Assembly: GCA_937877455.1 (NCBI GenBank)
Contig: CALFIU010000069.1
Span: 1-14,137 of the forward strand
Direction: 5' to 3'
From: an uncultured Bacteroidales bacterium
Lineage (GTDB): Bacteria > Bacteroidota > Bacteroidia > Bacteroidales > UBA3824
Length of the DNA: 14,137 bases
A program made the position numbers and the translations under genes. This document shows, one piece after another, positions 1 to 7,600 of the stretch (positions are counted from its first letter, which is position 1; every line of letters starts with the position of its first letter). Under the pieces are notes generated by a model. It was given only the letters and a program-made list of their open reading frames with translations. It made no database searches and was not told the origin of the DNA.

Positions 1-199
1 AGAAAAAAGTTCTGTCATTAACACCGTTAAGTTTAGCCCTAAACTTTTTGATTTTTGCGTTGAAAGATTCAGCACCAGCGTTTGTATTTTTAAATTTGAA
101 ATAGTTGATAATGTCGGGATATCTGTTTTGTAGTGTCTGTAGAAAAGCATTAAAATATTTAAAAACTGAGCGTTCCACATCCTCGATTGCAAACAAAAA
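1..199 (-). pseudogene. Transposase C-terminal fragment (DDE, ISL3-like)
   Basis: Reading the minus strand from about 199 down to 2 gives an uninterrupted peptide that includes NRYPDIINYFKFKNTNAG, AESFNAKIKKFRAKLNG and VNDRTFF. A block of the form N-Y-F-x(4)-T-N-A-x-A-E-S-F-N-x-K-[IV]-K-x-F-R, followed by G-V-x-[DN]-x-x-F-F, is typical of the C-terminal end of ISL3-type DDE transposases common in Bacteroidetes; this assignment is from memory of the family. The protein's C-terminus runs off the left edge of the window. On its N-terminal side the transposase-like reading stops somewhere around 185-200, where the outer-membrane protein sequence begins, so most of the gene is missing. No start codon exists in this frame inside the window. 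The fragment cannot encode a working transposase unless this is an assembly junction. Confidence 0.7.
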
Positions 200-817
200 G
201 GCTTTGGTATCGCACCTATCGTTGGTATTGACTGGAAAGCAGCAAATTGGGTAAATTTAGCGGTTAAATACGAGTTCCGTGCGCCAATAAAAGTAAAGTC
301 AGAGGCTAACAACAACGACGCTTTCAATAATCTTGCTCAAACAAACCCTGCCTTTGGCGGCTATATCGACGGCGCAAAAACAGCAACCGACATGCCTGCA
401 CTTTTAACAGTTGGTGCGCAATTTATCCCAAAAGAAAAACTTCGTCTAAATGTTGGTTTTCACTATTATTTAGACCTCGGCACAAGGCAGTGGTCTGAAG
501 ACAAAATCGCAAGCAACACCAACTAAATCACTTGTGGCATTGAATACGACATCAACGACAAGTTCGATGTCAGCGCAGGTTATCAGAAAACTATGTTTGA
601 CCAAACAGAGGCCAACTATTCCGACATGAATTTCAACCTGAGCAGCTACTCGTTTGGCTTTGGCGTGGGCTATCGCGTAACCGAAAAAATCAAAGTGAAC
701 GTCGCCTACTTCCAAACCATCTACGACGACCACACAAAAACCGTCCCGAACACATCAACAACCACCTACAGACGCACAAACAGAATCATCGGCGTAGGAA
801 TCTACTTCGCATTCTAA
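191..817 (+). pseudogene. Truncated outer-membrane beta-barrel protein (OmpP1/FadL-like) with nonsense codon
   Basis: One reading frame runs from about 191 to the TAA at 815-817 and is interrupted only by TAA at 524-526. Both halves read as one beta-barrel protein with alternating amphipathic strands, for example LLTVGAQFIPKEKLRLNVGF before the stop and GIEYDINDKFDVSAGYQKT after it. The C-terminus is IGVGIYFAF, with the terminal Phe expected of a BAM-inserted barrel. Spacing and wording of the strands resemble the C-terminal half of OMPP1/FadL/TodX transporters of hydrophobic compounds; the family call is moderate. The 5' half, including the signal peptide, is absent: homology begins at the transposase junction around 190-200. 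The stop at 524 falls just before a strand and needs only one base change from a sense codon. A second reading frame could start at ATG 593, but this would be only the last 74 residues. A terminator follows at 845-890. Confidence 0.65.
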
Positions 818-844
818 TTATTTTCACAATATTGACAATCAAAA

Positions 845-890
845 AATCTTTGCAAATTGTTCGGAAGAATGATTTGCAGGGATTTTTTTT
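845..890 (+). terminator. Rho-independent terminator of the barrel gene
   Basis: A 13-bp stem (845-857 with 872-884, two G-T wobbles, no mismatch) closes a 14-nt loop and runs into eight T residues at 883-890. It lies 28 bp after the TAA of the outer-membrane protein relic, on the same strand. The terminator has survived although the gene it served is broken. Confidence 0.75.
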
Positions 891-910
891 GGTTGGGGGG
901 AAGGGGATAA

Positions 911-950
911 TGTCCAAAAATTTGATACATTCTGTCCAAAAACTTGATAC
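911..950. repeat. Two 18-bp direct repeats with 22-bp period
   Basis: The 18-mer tgtccaaaaatttgatac at 911-928 recurs at 933-950 with a single T-to-C difference, separated by attc. Nothing similar was seen elsewhere in the window. Direct repeats of this length starting with TG occur at the ends of IS21-type elements, so this could be a relic of an IS terminus; a tandem regulator-binding site is the alternative. No istA/istB-like reading frame lies next to it. Confidence 0.6.
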
Positions 951-1005
951 TTAAACTTTTGGAAGTTGCAAAAAACATCAATAGATTTGTATCGAAAAAA
1001 AAAAA

Positions 1006-1029
1006 TTACAAAAAATTGTAACCTTTTTT
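1006..1029 (+). terminator. Weak AT-rich hairpin with T-run
   Basis: TTACAA at 1006-1011 and TTGTAA at 1016-1021 form a perfect 6-bp stem with a 4-nt loop, followed by CC and six T residues at 1024-1029; an A-run precedes the stem, so A-U pairs could extend it. The stem is AT-rich and no gene ends just upstream, so termination activity is doubtful. Confidence 0.25.
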
Positions 1030-1061
1030 AAAGAATTATCATTAAAGAATAAAAAAATGAT

Positions 1062-1069
1062 TAAATTTG
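1062..1069 (+). promoter_or_regulatory. Bacteroidetes -7 box (TAnnTTTG) upstream of the leader element
   Basis: TAAATTTG matches the Bacteroidetes -7 consensus TAnnTTTG exactly. No clear TTTG -33 box was found at the expected distance. It would start a transcript near 1075, at the head of the duplicated structured element, about 330 bases ahead of the operon's first start codon. It is the best visible candidate promoter for that element, and perhaps for the whole operon. Confidence 0.4.
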
Positions 1070-1372
1070 CGGTGTCGGAAACTTCCACTGACGGAAGCGG
1101 ATGATTTTTTACATACATTAAAAAAGCGTTTGATACGTTGACGTTTTTACCGCGCTGAAAATCTGGCAGTTTGAAGTGCAATTTCGGTATAAAAACGGGA
1201 CGGCAACAAACGCTCACCGCTTTTTTATGTAGAATTAAGCGCATAATATGCTTATACATAAAAATGAAGCGTGGGCTTTGGTGTTGTCCGTTCTTACCGA
1301 AATGGGCTTTGCCAGAGCCTTCAGTGCGCGGGACGGAAAACAATATCCATCGTCCGCGCTTTTTTTGTGTAG
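1069..1372 (+). ncRNA. Duplicated structured leader / possible ncRNA
   Basis: This 300-base stretch has no convincing gene but is clearly organised. Two imperfect units can be aligned: unit A about 1143-1231 and unit B about 1288-1371. Both contain gtt(t/c)ttaccg near the start, cgggacgg(c/a)a in the middle, and end with cgc followed by six or seven T residues and (a)tgtgtag or atgtag. Unit B closes with a strong GC hairpin, annotated separately. Unit A ends with CACCGC plus six T residues (1215-1226); its CACCGC is complementary to GCGGTG at 1069-1074, right after the -7 box, so the 5' end of the transcript could close a long stem there. T-runs following GC-rich sequence on the + strand only give the orientation. 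It may be one or two small RNAs, an attenuator leader for the operon, or a dispersed repeat family. I do not match it to a named RNA family. Confidence 0.35.
1326..1366 (+). terminator. Strong GC hairpin plus T-run just before the operon (terminator or attenuator)
   Basis: GCGCGGGACG at 1326-1335 pairs with CGTCCGCGC at 1351-1359, with one bulged G, and is followed at once by seven T residues (1360-1366). It is the strongest intrinsic-terminator shape in the window and ends only 40 bases before ATG 1407. A short competing pairing is possible: TCCGT at 1287-1291 with ACGGA at 1333-1337, which would break the hairpin. Thus it either ends a small RNA or acts as a leader attenuator; the competing fold is speculative. 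Confidence 0.6.
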
Positions 1373-1406
1373 CAAAAACAGGTGAGATTTTTTAATATAT
1401 GTAAAC

Positions 1407-2705
1407 ATGAAAATATTAAAGGAAATAACATTACTGGCAATCACTGCATTTTTACTATGCTCATGCGGCGGAAATGAACGTCGTTCAAGGCGTGGTCAAA
1501 CAGACATACAGCAACAACAAGAAGTTGAGGCAACAGCAACAGACAACGCGCAAAATATCACAGAACCTCAGCCCGAAGAAGTATCAAGTTCAGACGAACC
1601 TACTCCGTCTAACTCATTCAACATAAATCTTTACATCGAAAACTCTGGCTCGATGTATGGTTACGTTGACGGTAGCCACGACTTCAAAAATTCTATGTAC
1701 GAATACCTTTCGGACATCAAGGCGACAGGTATCACAGAGAGCATATCTCTCAACTTCATCAATTCTCAGATAATAAAAAAAGGCAGCGACATCACCGCTT
1801 TTTTCGACCGCTTAAACAACTCATCTGCATTGCGCAACGGCGGCGGCAAAAGCGGCACTACCGACATCGCCGAAATCATCGAAATGGTGGCGAAAAACAG
1901 CGGCAATAATGATGTTGCGATTGTAGTTTCCGACTTCATTTTCTCGCCCGGCAGAGGTAAAAATGCTAACGAATACCTTAAAGACCAGCGCATTAAAATC
2001 AAAAATATTTTCACAAATTATTTGAAGGCAAATTCCAACGCTGGTGTAATGTTTTGGCGGCTTACTTCCAATTTTTCAGGTCTATATTACAACAGAGAAA
2101 ATGCAAAAACAATGCTCAAAAACGTTGAAAGACCTTATTATATGCTGATTTTTGGCAACAAAAACGCATTAAAATCTATGCGTGAATCCGTCACCGAAAG
2201 CAAAATCAACGTCAAAAATTTTTTCATCGCCGAAAACAATTTTGCAACGCCCGACTATTGCGTCCAGCCACATAGCGGCGAATTTCAGCGCAGCCGTACC
2301 AACGCAAAACATGCCATCAGCAATGCCAAAAAAGGCAGGGACGGCAACATGACTTTTGCTGTCAATGTTGATTTCTCAAAATCACTTTTGGACGAAAACT
2401 ATCTCCTAAGCCCTGACAACTACTCGCTTAGCGACAAGCAATTTGAACTCTATATACAAAAGAACGGCTCAAATTTCTTGCTCAAATATTCGTCGCCAGT
2501 GGTGAAAAAAACGACGCTTAAAACATCACTCCTGAAAAAAATACCAAATTGGATTAACGATTACGACGACCCGGAGGGATTGGACATCAATACCGCAATG
2601 GACAAAACATACGGACTAAAAACCATTGTTGGCGGCATTGCGGAGGCTTTCAACATCAACAATACAAACAGTTACACAGAATTATCAATCGATATAAACA
2701 AATAA
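1407..2705 (+). CDS. von Willebrand factor A-like lipoprotein, first gene of the operon
   Basis: The 432-residue product begins with a lipoprotein signal: basic start, hydrophobic run 7-17, then L17-C18-S19-Cys20 as the lipidated cysteine. A Q/E/T/S-rich tether follows (about 30-70). A vWA-like fold starts with NINLYIENSGSM (72-83), with ENSGSM where canonical MIDAS sites have DxSxS. Further metal-site candidates are T151/T152 in SGTTDIAE and D176 in VVSDF. Strands and helices continue (FWRLT 216-220, YYMLIFG 244-250), and a region of about 180 residues of unknown fold completes the protein. vWA domains usually mediate metal-dependent protein-protein contact; here the domain should face the periplasm or be anchored in the outer membrane. 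No clear surface-export signal follows Cys20. The next gene starts 5 bp after the stop. Its start is fixed by the signal peptide. The lipoprotein call is firm; the vWA call is good, with an acidic substitution (E78 for D). Confidence 0.82.
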   Translation: MKILKEITLLAITAFLLCSCGGNERRSRRGQTDIQQQQEVEATATDNAQNITEPQPEEVSSSDEPTPSNSFNINLYIENSGSMYGYVDGSHDFKNSMYEYLSDIKATGITESISLNFINSQIIKKGSDITAFFDRLNNSSALRNGGGKSGTTDIAEIIEMVAKNSGNNDVAIVVSDFIFSPGRGKNANEYLKDQRIKIKNIFTNYLKANSNAGVMFWRLTSNFSGLYYNRENAKTMLKNVERPYYMLIFGNKNALKSMRESVTESKINVKNFFIAENNFATPDYCVQPHSGEFQRSRTNAKHAISNAKKGRDGNMTFAVNVDFSKSLLDENYLLSPDNYSLSDKQFELYIQKNGSNFLLKYSSPVVKKTTLKTSLLKKIPNWINDYDDPEGLDINTAMDKTYGLKTIVGGIAEAFNINNTNSYTELSIDINK

Positions 2706-2710
2706 AGACT

Positions 2711-3184
2711 ATGTTCAGTTACATTTATGATTGGCTAAGCGTAATGTACGCCCCCGAACTCGGTGATTATCTTTGGGGATTCAATTGCGGAACTCAGCAA
2801 TGTACCGACCCTGAGCACCACACATTTTATGGTTTGTGGATGCTGGGAACTTCTATCGCATTTGCCGCAATCTACTATTTTGCAATCAATTCGCCGAGGT
2901 TCAACCACCGTTGGCACTGGTTGCTGTTTATGATTTTGGCTTTTGCAACCAACTTTGCAATCGGTTTTTACTTCACAAACACCGATTTGCAGTCAGGCGC
3001 AATCCCCGACTGCCTGATGTATCAATACGATTCGGACGGCAATATTATTCCGCCAGATTTAATTCTTCCACAGGATTGTCTGATGTTCGGACTATCTAAC
3101 GCAATCTTCGCAGCAATATTCTTTCTCATCGTTTCGATTCCGATGAAATACGGCTCGCGAAACTGCAAATACGTTCCATTCTAA
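2711..3184 (+). CDS. Small three-TM membrane protein of unknown family
   Basis: This 157-residue protein is not one I recognise. Three hydrophobic segments are visible: about 42-60 (LWMLGTSIAFAAIYYFAI), 69-88 (HWLLFMILAFATNF and on) and 124-144 (LMFGLSNAIFAAIFF and on). A polar loop of about 35 residues, with Asp, Pro and one Cys, lies between TM2 and TM3. Five cysteines occur in all (26, 31, 101, 123, 152). C26 and C31 sit in a short CGTQQC motif in the hydrophilic N-terminal part, and C101 is in the TM2-TM3 loop, so disulfides are possible if these face the periplasm. There is no signal peptide. It lies 5 bp after the vWA lipoprotein gene and 5 bp before the tubulin-like gene, so it is surely co-expressed with them. 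A role as membrane anchor for a neighbouring component is inference from position only. Confidence 0.75.
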   Translation: MFSYIYDWLSVMYAPELGDYLWGFNCGTQQCTDPEHHTFYGLWMLGTSIAFAAIYYFAINSPRFNHRWHWLLFMILAFATNFAIGFYFTNTDLQSGAIPDCLMYQYDSDGNIIPPDLILPQDCLMFGLSNAIFAAIFFLIVSIPMKYGSRNCKYVPF

Positions 3185-3189
3185 AAACA

Positions 3190-4596
3190 ATGAATAAAAT
3201 GAGCAAACTATATGTTTTCGGCATAGGCGGCACGGGATCGAGGGTTTTGAAAGCCCTGACGATGCTTTTGGCTTCGGGTGTCGAGTGCAAAAGCACAATC
3301 GTCCCTGTCATCATCGACCCCGACCAAGACGCGGCTGACCTCACCCGCGCCACCGAGTTTATGAAACTCTACACCAAGATTCATAACAAAAACAATTATC
3401 CCGACAACAGCGGCGATATGTTTTTCAAGACGGAGATTCTGCAAGCCGTCCAAAACTACCGCCTGCCTATTGACAATACACAGAATGTAAAGTTCAAGGA
3501 TTTCATCGGCTACAATTCTTTGGAGGATTCCGACAAGGCGTTGTGCGCGGCGTTATTTTCCAACAAAAATCTCAATTCGGATATGAAGGTCGGTTTCAAG
3601 GGCAATCCAAACATAGGCTCGGTGGTTTTGAACCAATTTTCAGATTCTTCAACTTTCAAGAGCATCGCAAACAGTTTCCAACAGGGCGACAAGATTTTTA
3701 TCGTTTCGTCTATTTTCGGCGGCACAGGCGCAAGCGGTTTCCCATTGCTGTTGAAAAATCTCCGCACCAACAACCAATTGCCAAACCACAAATTGATAAA
3801 CAATGCGAAGATTGGCGCAATTTCCGTTTTGCCGTATTTCAGCCTGAAATCCGAATCGGACAGCGAGATTGATTCGTCAACATTCGTGTCGAAAACCAAA
3901 TCCGCGCTCGGCTACTACGAAAAAAACATTTCCGCAAACAACTCGCTCGACGCGCTTTATTACATCGGCGACAACATCACCAACGCCCTCGAAAACTGCG
4001 AAGGCGGCCGCGACCAAAAAAATCCCGCGCATTTGGTGGAACTTGTCGCCGCGCTCGCGATTTTGGATTTTGAAAAAGCCGTCTTGCCCGACATCCGCCA
4101 GACCCAGCACAAGGAGTTTGGCATCAAGGATGATGTGAAAGAAGTAACATTCAGCCAACTATCAAGCGAAACCAACAAGAACATCAAGAATCGTCTTATT
4201 CAAATGTACTTGACAATCAAGTATTTTGACAACGCAATCAGCACCCAAGTCAACTATCAGCCATGGGCAAAAATGCGCAAAATCAACGATTCGTTTTTGG
4301 GCAGCGACTATTACAAAGACCTTATGGCATTTGCCGCCGCCTTCAAAGAATGGCTCTACGAAATGGGCGCGACAGAGCGGAGTTTTTCGCCGTTCAATTT
4401 CAAGAAAAACACCAAAGATGTTTTTGAAACTATTAACGGCATCACGCCACACGGCTCACGATTCGGCTCGTATGCACTAATCGACCATTTCCTCAACGGC
4501 GAAAAAAACGACAAACAACCCAACGAAGAACAATTTTTGCGACTGTTCAACAATGCGACAAAAGAAGCCGTGGAATTGAAAATTGAAAATAATTGA
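3190..4596 (+). CDS. Tubulin/FtsZ-like GTPase-fold protein
   Basis: The 468-residue cytosolic protein has the outline of the tubulin/FtsZ superfamily, closest in appearance to the bacterial tubulin-like group (Pfam Tubulin_2 type). The first strand leads into YVFGIGGTGSRVLK (8-21), equivalent to the T1 nucleotide loop. IVPVIIDPDQDA (37-48) is a second strand followed by acidic residues. FIVSSIFGGTGASGFP (170-185) is the glycine-rich T4 signature, comparable to GGGTGTG of FtsZ. IGAISVLPYF (208-217) matches the strand that reads VVTKPF in FtsZ. A helix beginning KNPAHLVELVAALAI (277-291) follows. I could not find the NxDxxD T7 catalytic loop of FtsZ, so hydrolysis or polymerisation may differ. 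ATG 3190 is chosen for its 5-bp spacing to the preceding gene; M4 at 3199 is an equally possible start. The last seven residues are encoded by an AT-rich intergenic repeat, annotated separately. A partnership with the downstream actin-like protein is inferred. Confidence 0.8.
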   Translation: MNKMSKLYVFGIGGTGSRVLKALTMLLASGVECKSTIVPVIIDPDQDAADLTRATEFMKLYTKIHNKNNYPDNSGDMFFKTEILQAVQNYRLPIDNTQNVKFKDFIGYNSLEDSDKALCAALFSNKNLNSDMKVGFKGNPNIGSVVLNQFSDSSTFKSIANSFQQGDKIFIVSSIFGGTGASGFPLLLKNLRTNNQLPNHKLINNAKIGAISVLPYFSLKSESDSEIDSSTFVSKTKSALGYYEKNISANNSLDALYYIGDNITNALENCEGGRDQKNPAHLVELVAALAILDFEKAVLPDIRQTQHKEFGIKDDVKEVTFSQLSSETNKNIKNRLIQMYLTIKYFDNAISTQVNYQPWAKMRKINDSFLGSDYYKDLMAFAAAFKEWLYEMGATERSFSPFNFKKNTKDVFETINGITPHGSRFGSYALIDHFLNGEKNDKQPNEEQFLRLFNNATKEAVELKIENN

Positions 4597-4634
4597 CAAC
4601 TGAAAAAAAATCGTAATTTCTAATTCGTAATTAA
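4574..4634. repeat. AT-rich short-repeat tract between the tubulin-like and actin-like genes
   Basis: Two copies of aattgaaa (4574-4581 and 4581-4588) run into related aattgacaactgaaa text. Then tcgtaattt and tcgtaatta recur with a 14-bp period (4611-4633). From memory, tracts made of aattgaaa and aattcgtaatt words are common between genes in Bacteroidetes. This tract fills the only long gap (40 bp) inside the otherwise tight operon and has supplied the last codons and stop of the upstream gene. Confidence 0.6.
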
Positions 4635-4636
4635 CT

Positions 4637-7600
4637 ATGTCAAAAGTACTTAGACTACATACATCGGGTGTTGACACCTTGGAAGACTGGCAGAATTGCG
4701 CGGTCTATGGCAGCGATGTCATCAGCCAAATAGAAGACCCAAACGGCGCAACCGCCAAACATGAAATAACATCGATTCCGTCGCCATTCGCACGTATCGA
4801 CCTCGTAAAACAGGCTTTCAAAAACGTGGTGGATTCCAAGCAATTGGACGGCAAGACTATCTTCCACAAGATGGTCTCCGACAGCCTCGACATCGGCGAA
4901 ATATTCTTTAAGTCAAACATTTACAGCGACCGTGTAAAAATCATCTTTTGGGACAAGACCTCCAATATTGATGCGCTTCTCAACGGCTCTGCCAAACAGA
5001 AAATCCTCGGACAAACCCTCAAAATGTACCTCGACCAAGATGCCAAGGCATACAATTTTGACAAGATGCAGCGGTTTTTCATCCTTGGCTACACTGGCGA
5101 CAAACGCAAGACAGAATTTGACGTTCTCGGCGCAACATCGCCCGCAACTCTCTTTTTCTCAATCGCCAACGATTTGAAATATGTTTCTAAGGAAATTCCG
5201 TTCAACACCGATTTCCCTTTCGACGACGATTACAATCCGCTCGTAAAACGCGACAAGGAATTTATAAAATACCTTTTTGCTCTCAAAAAGAGCCGTCGTG
5301 ATTTTGCCGACCTTTTTCCCGAAGTAACCGCCTATCTCGACCTCACATACGAAAATCTTGACGTGCCGACCAAGAACGAGATTTCCGCCATGGACGCTAC
5401 ATCGGTTTCCAACTACGACAGCCTCTACACCGCCGACGGCAACAATGTTGTGGAGATAATTTCGGGAATGACTTTCCACACCAAGCAAAAAAGCGACAAT
5501 GCAACTATTACAAGCGACTTTTCGATTAATTCCACTCGCAAGCCAAACGACAAAATACTTGTTTTGCCAGTTGAAGAAGGCTCCAAATACAGCACGCTCA
5601 CCCTCACGCAAGGCAAATGGGACGGCAACAACCCCGCTCCCTACAAGGACACTGCCGAGGTTTCAAAACGCCGTCTGCCGCAAACGTCGGAGCAAATTCC
5701 ATACCTTGCCATCAGCGACTTCCTCGAAGACCGCATAATCAAAATGCCATACAAACTCAACTCTCAGGCGTTTTTTGACGCCAACACCGAGCCGCAGGAC
5801 GTAAGTTATTTCCTGCCGTTGAAAGACAAGTTTTTTGAGTATTTCACCACCGACGACATCATCAACGACCGCATGATAGAGTTCCGTAAAAACTCCGGCG
5901 GCGTAAAAGTGGTGCTGCACATCCCCGTCAAAGGCGGCACAATCGACTACGAAAGAATCTATTTCGAAAACTGCGAGCCAAAAATCGACGGCAGAGGCAA
6001 GACGGGCAGCAACGATGGAGGAATGGTGTCAAAACGAGCGCAATTTGCTTTTGCATTAATGCCTAATGTTCGTTTTGAGAAACCTGAAGATGCTCATTAT
6101 AGATTTTCTCTGGTAACTCAAATGGGTGCCGACAACTCAAAATACACTGTCGATTTCTACAACACTGACTTCTCTAAAATTCAAAACGTGCAGATGTCCA
6201 AGCGCAACGAAAACGACAGGAATAGCGCAACAAACATGGTGTACGGCATAGAGAAGAACAACATTTCGTACATAAGAATTTCTGACGAAAAAGCAACGGG
6301 AATACTTCTGCCCAAACCGAAAATCCAGCAATCAAACTCCAATTTTACGTTTGCAATTGACTTTGGAACATCGAACACCCATGTTGTATGCAAATCCGAC
6401 AACGCTAAAACTGGCTCGATGGAAATAACCCAAACCGACATGCAGGTAAATGTTGGACCCACAGGCAAAAATGTGCCAGTTCAGACCATCGAACCTATAT
6501 TCAGAGAGTTGTGCCCAGAAACCATTGGAGAAGGCTGTCTTTCCAGATTCCCAATGCGCTCCGCACTTTCTGTTGGCAGAAACACCAATTGGAACAAGTC
6601 ATTTTTTGCATTTGGACAAGCCAACTACGCTTTCCTTTACGAGAAAAAGGCTGTACCAAAGTACAACGACGTAATTACTAACCTCAAGTGGAGCAACGAT
6701 TCGGACAATGTAAACAAAATCAAATGTTTCATAGAATCTTTGTTCTTTGTATTGAGGAACAAGGTGGTTCTCAACGACGGACGATTGGACAATGTGAAAA
6801 TCATTTGGACATATCCGCTTTCGATGACCTTGGCTCGCCGCGATCAGTTCAAACAAGTTTGGGAAGACGCTTATAAGAAGTTCTTCTCGGCTGACGTGGA
6901 TTCCAATTTGTTTGACATCAACGAATCCGTCGCTCCGTACTACTATTACAAAGCCAAACAAAACAATGTCAGCAACATTGTTACAATAGACATTGGCGGT
7001 GGTACATCAGACATTGTGATAGCCAATCACAACGAAATCAAGTGCATAACATCGTTCCGTTTTGCCTCCAACACATTGTTTGGCGATTTGAACGAAAACA
7101 ATGAGGGCGAACTGTCGGGCATTGTATCGCAGTTTGCCAATAAGATTGAAAGCAAACTAAAAGAAAACAGTCTTTCTGTCATCGAAAGTATCTACAACGA
7201 CCTGAAAAACAAGAACAATTCGGCTGACATTGCATCGTTCTTCTTCTCGTTGAAAGACAATAAAGACCTGACAGACAAGAAAATAGACATCGATTTCAGT
7301 AGCGAGTTGCAGAGAGATACCAAACAGAAAATATCGTTTTTGATTTTCTATTGTGCCATCATCTATCATTTGGCGAAACTGATGAAAGCCAAGCAATTGG
7401 AAATGCCACGCCACATCGGCTTCTCTGGCAACGGAGCAAAAGTAATCAACATCCTGACCCCCAACAAGAAACTGTTGGAGAACCTCACAAAACGAATTTT
7501 TGAGAGAATCTACCAAACCGACTACCCATCCGACGGACTTTCGGTAATTCTTATGGACACACCCAAAGAAGCCACATCTATGGGGGCAATTATGGGCAGA

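Noticed and set aside
1364..1401. A TTTG-spacer-TATATG promoter directly before the first operon gene
   Set aside because: The -7 part is a poor match, it overlaps the terminator T-run, and it would leave almost no 5' leader before ATG 1407.
978..1444. Minus-strand open frames of 121 and 69 codons over the leader region
   Set aside because: They run over the two structured repeat units and terminator hairpins, show Cys/His/Phe-rich composition unlike a folded protein, and have no promoter or coding-like codon use.
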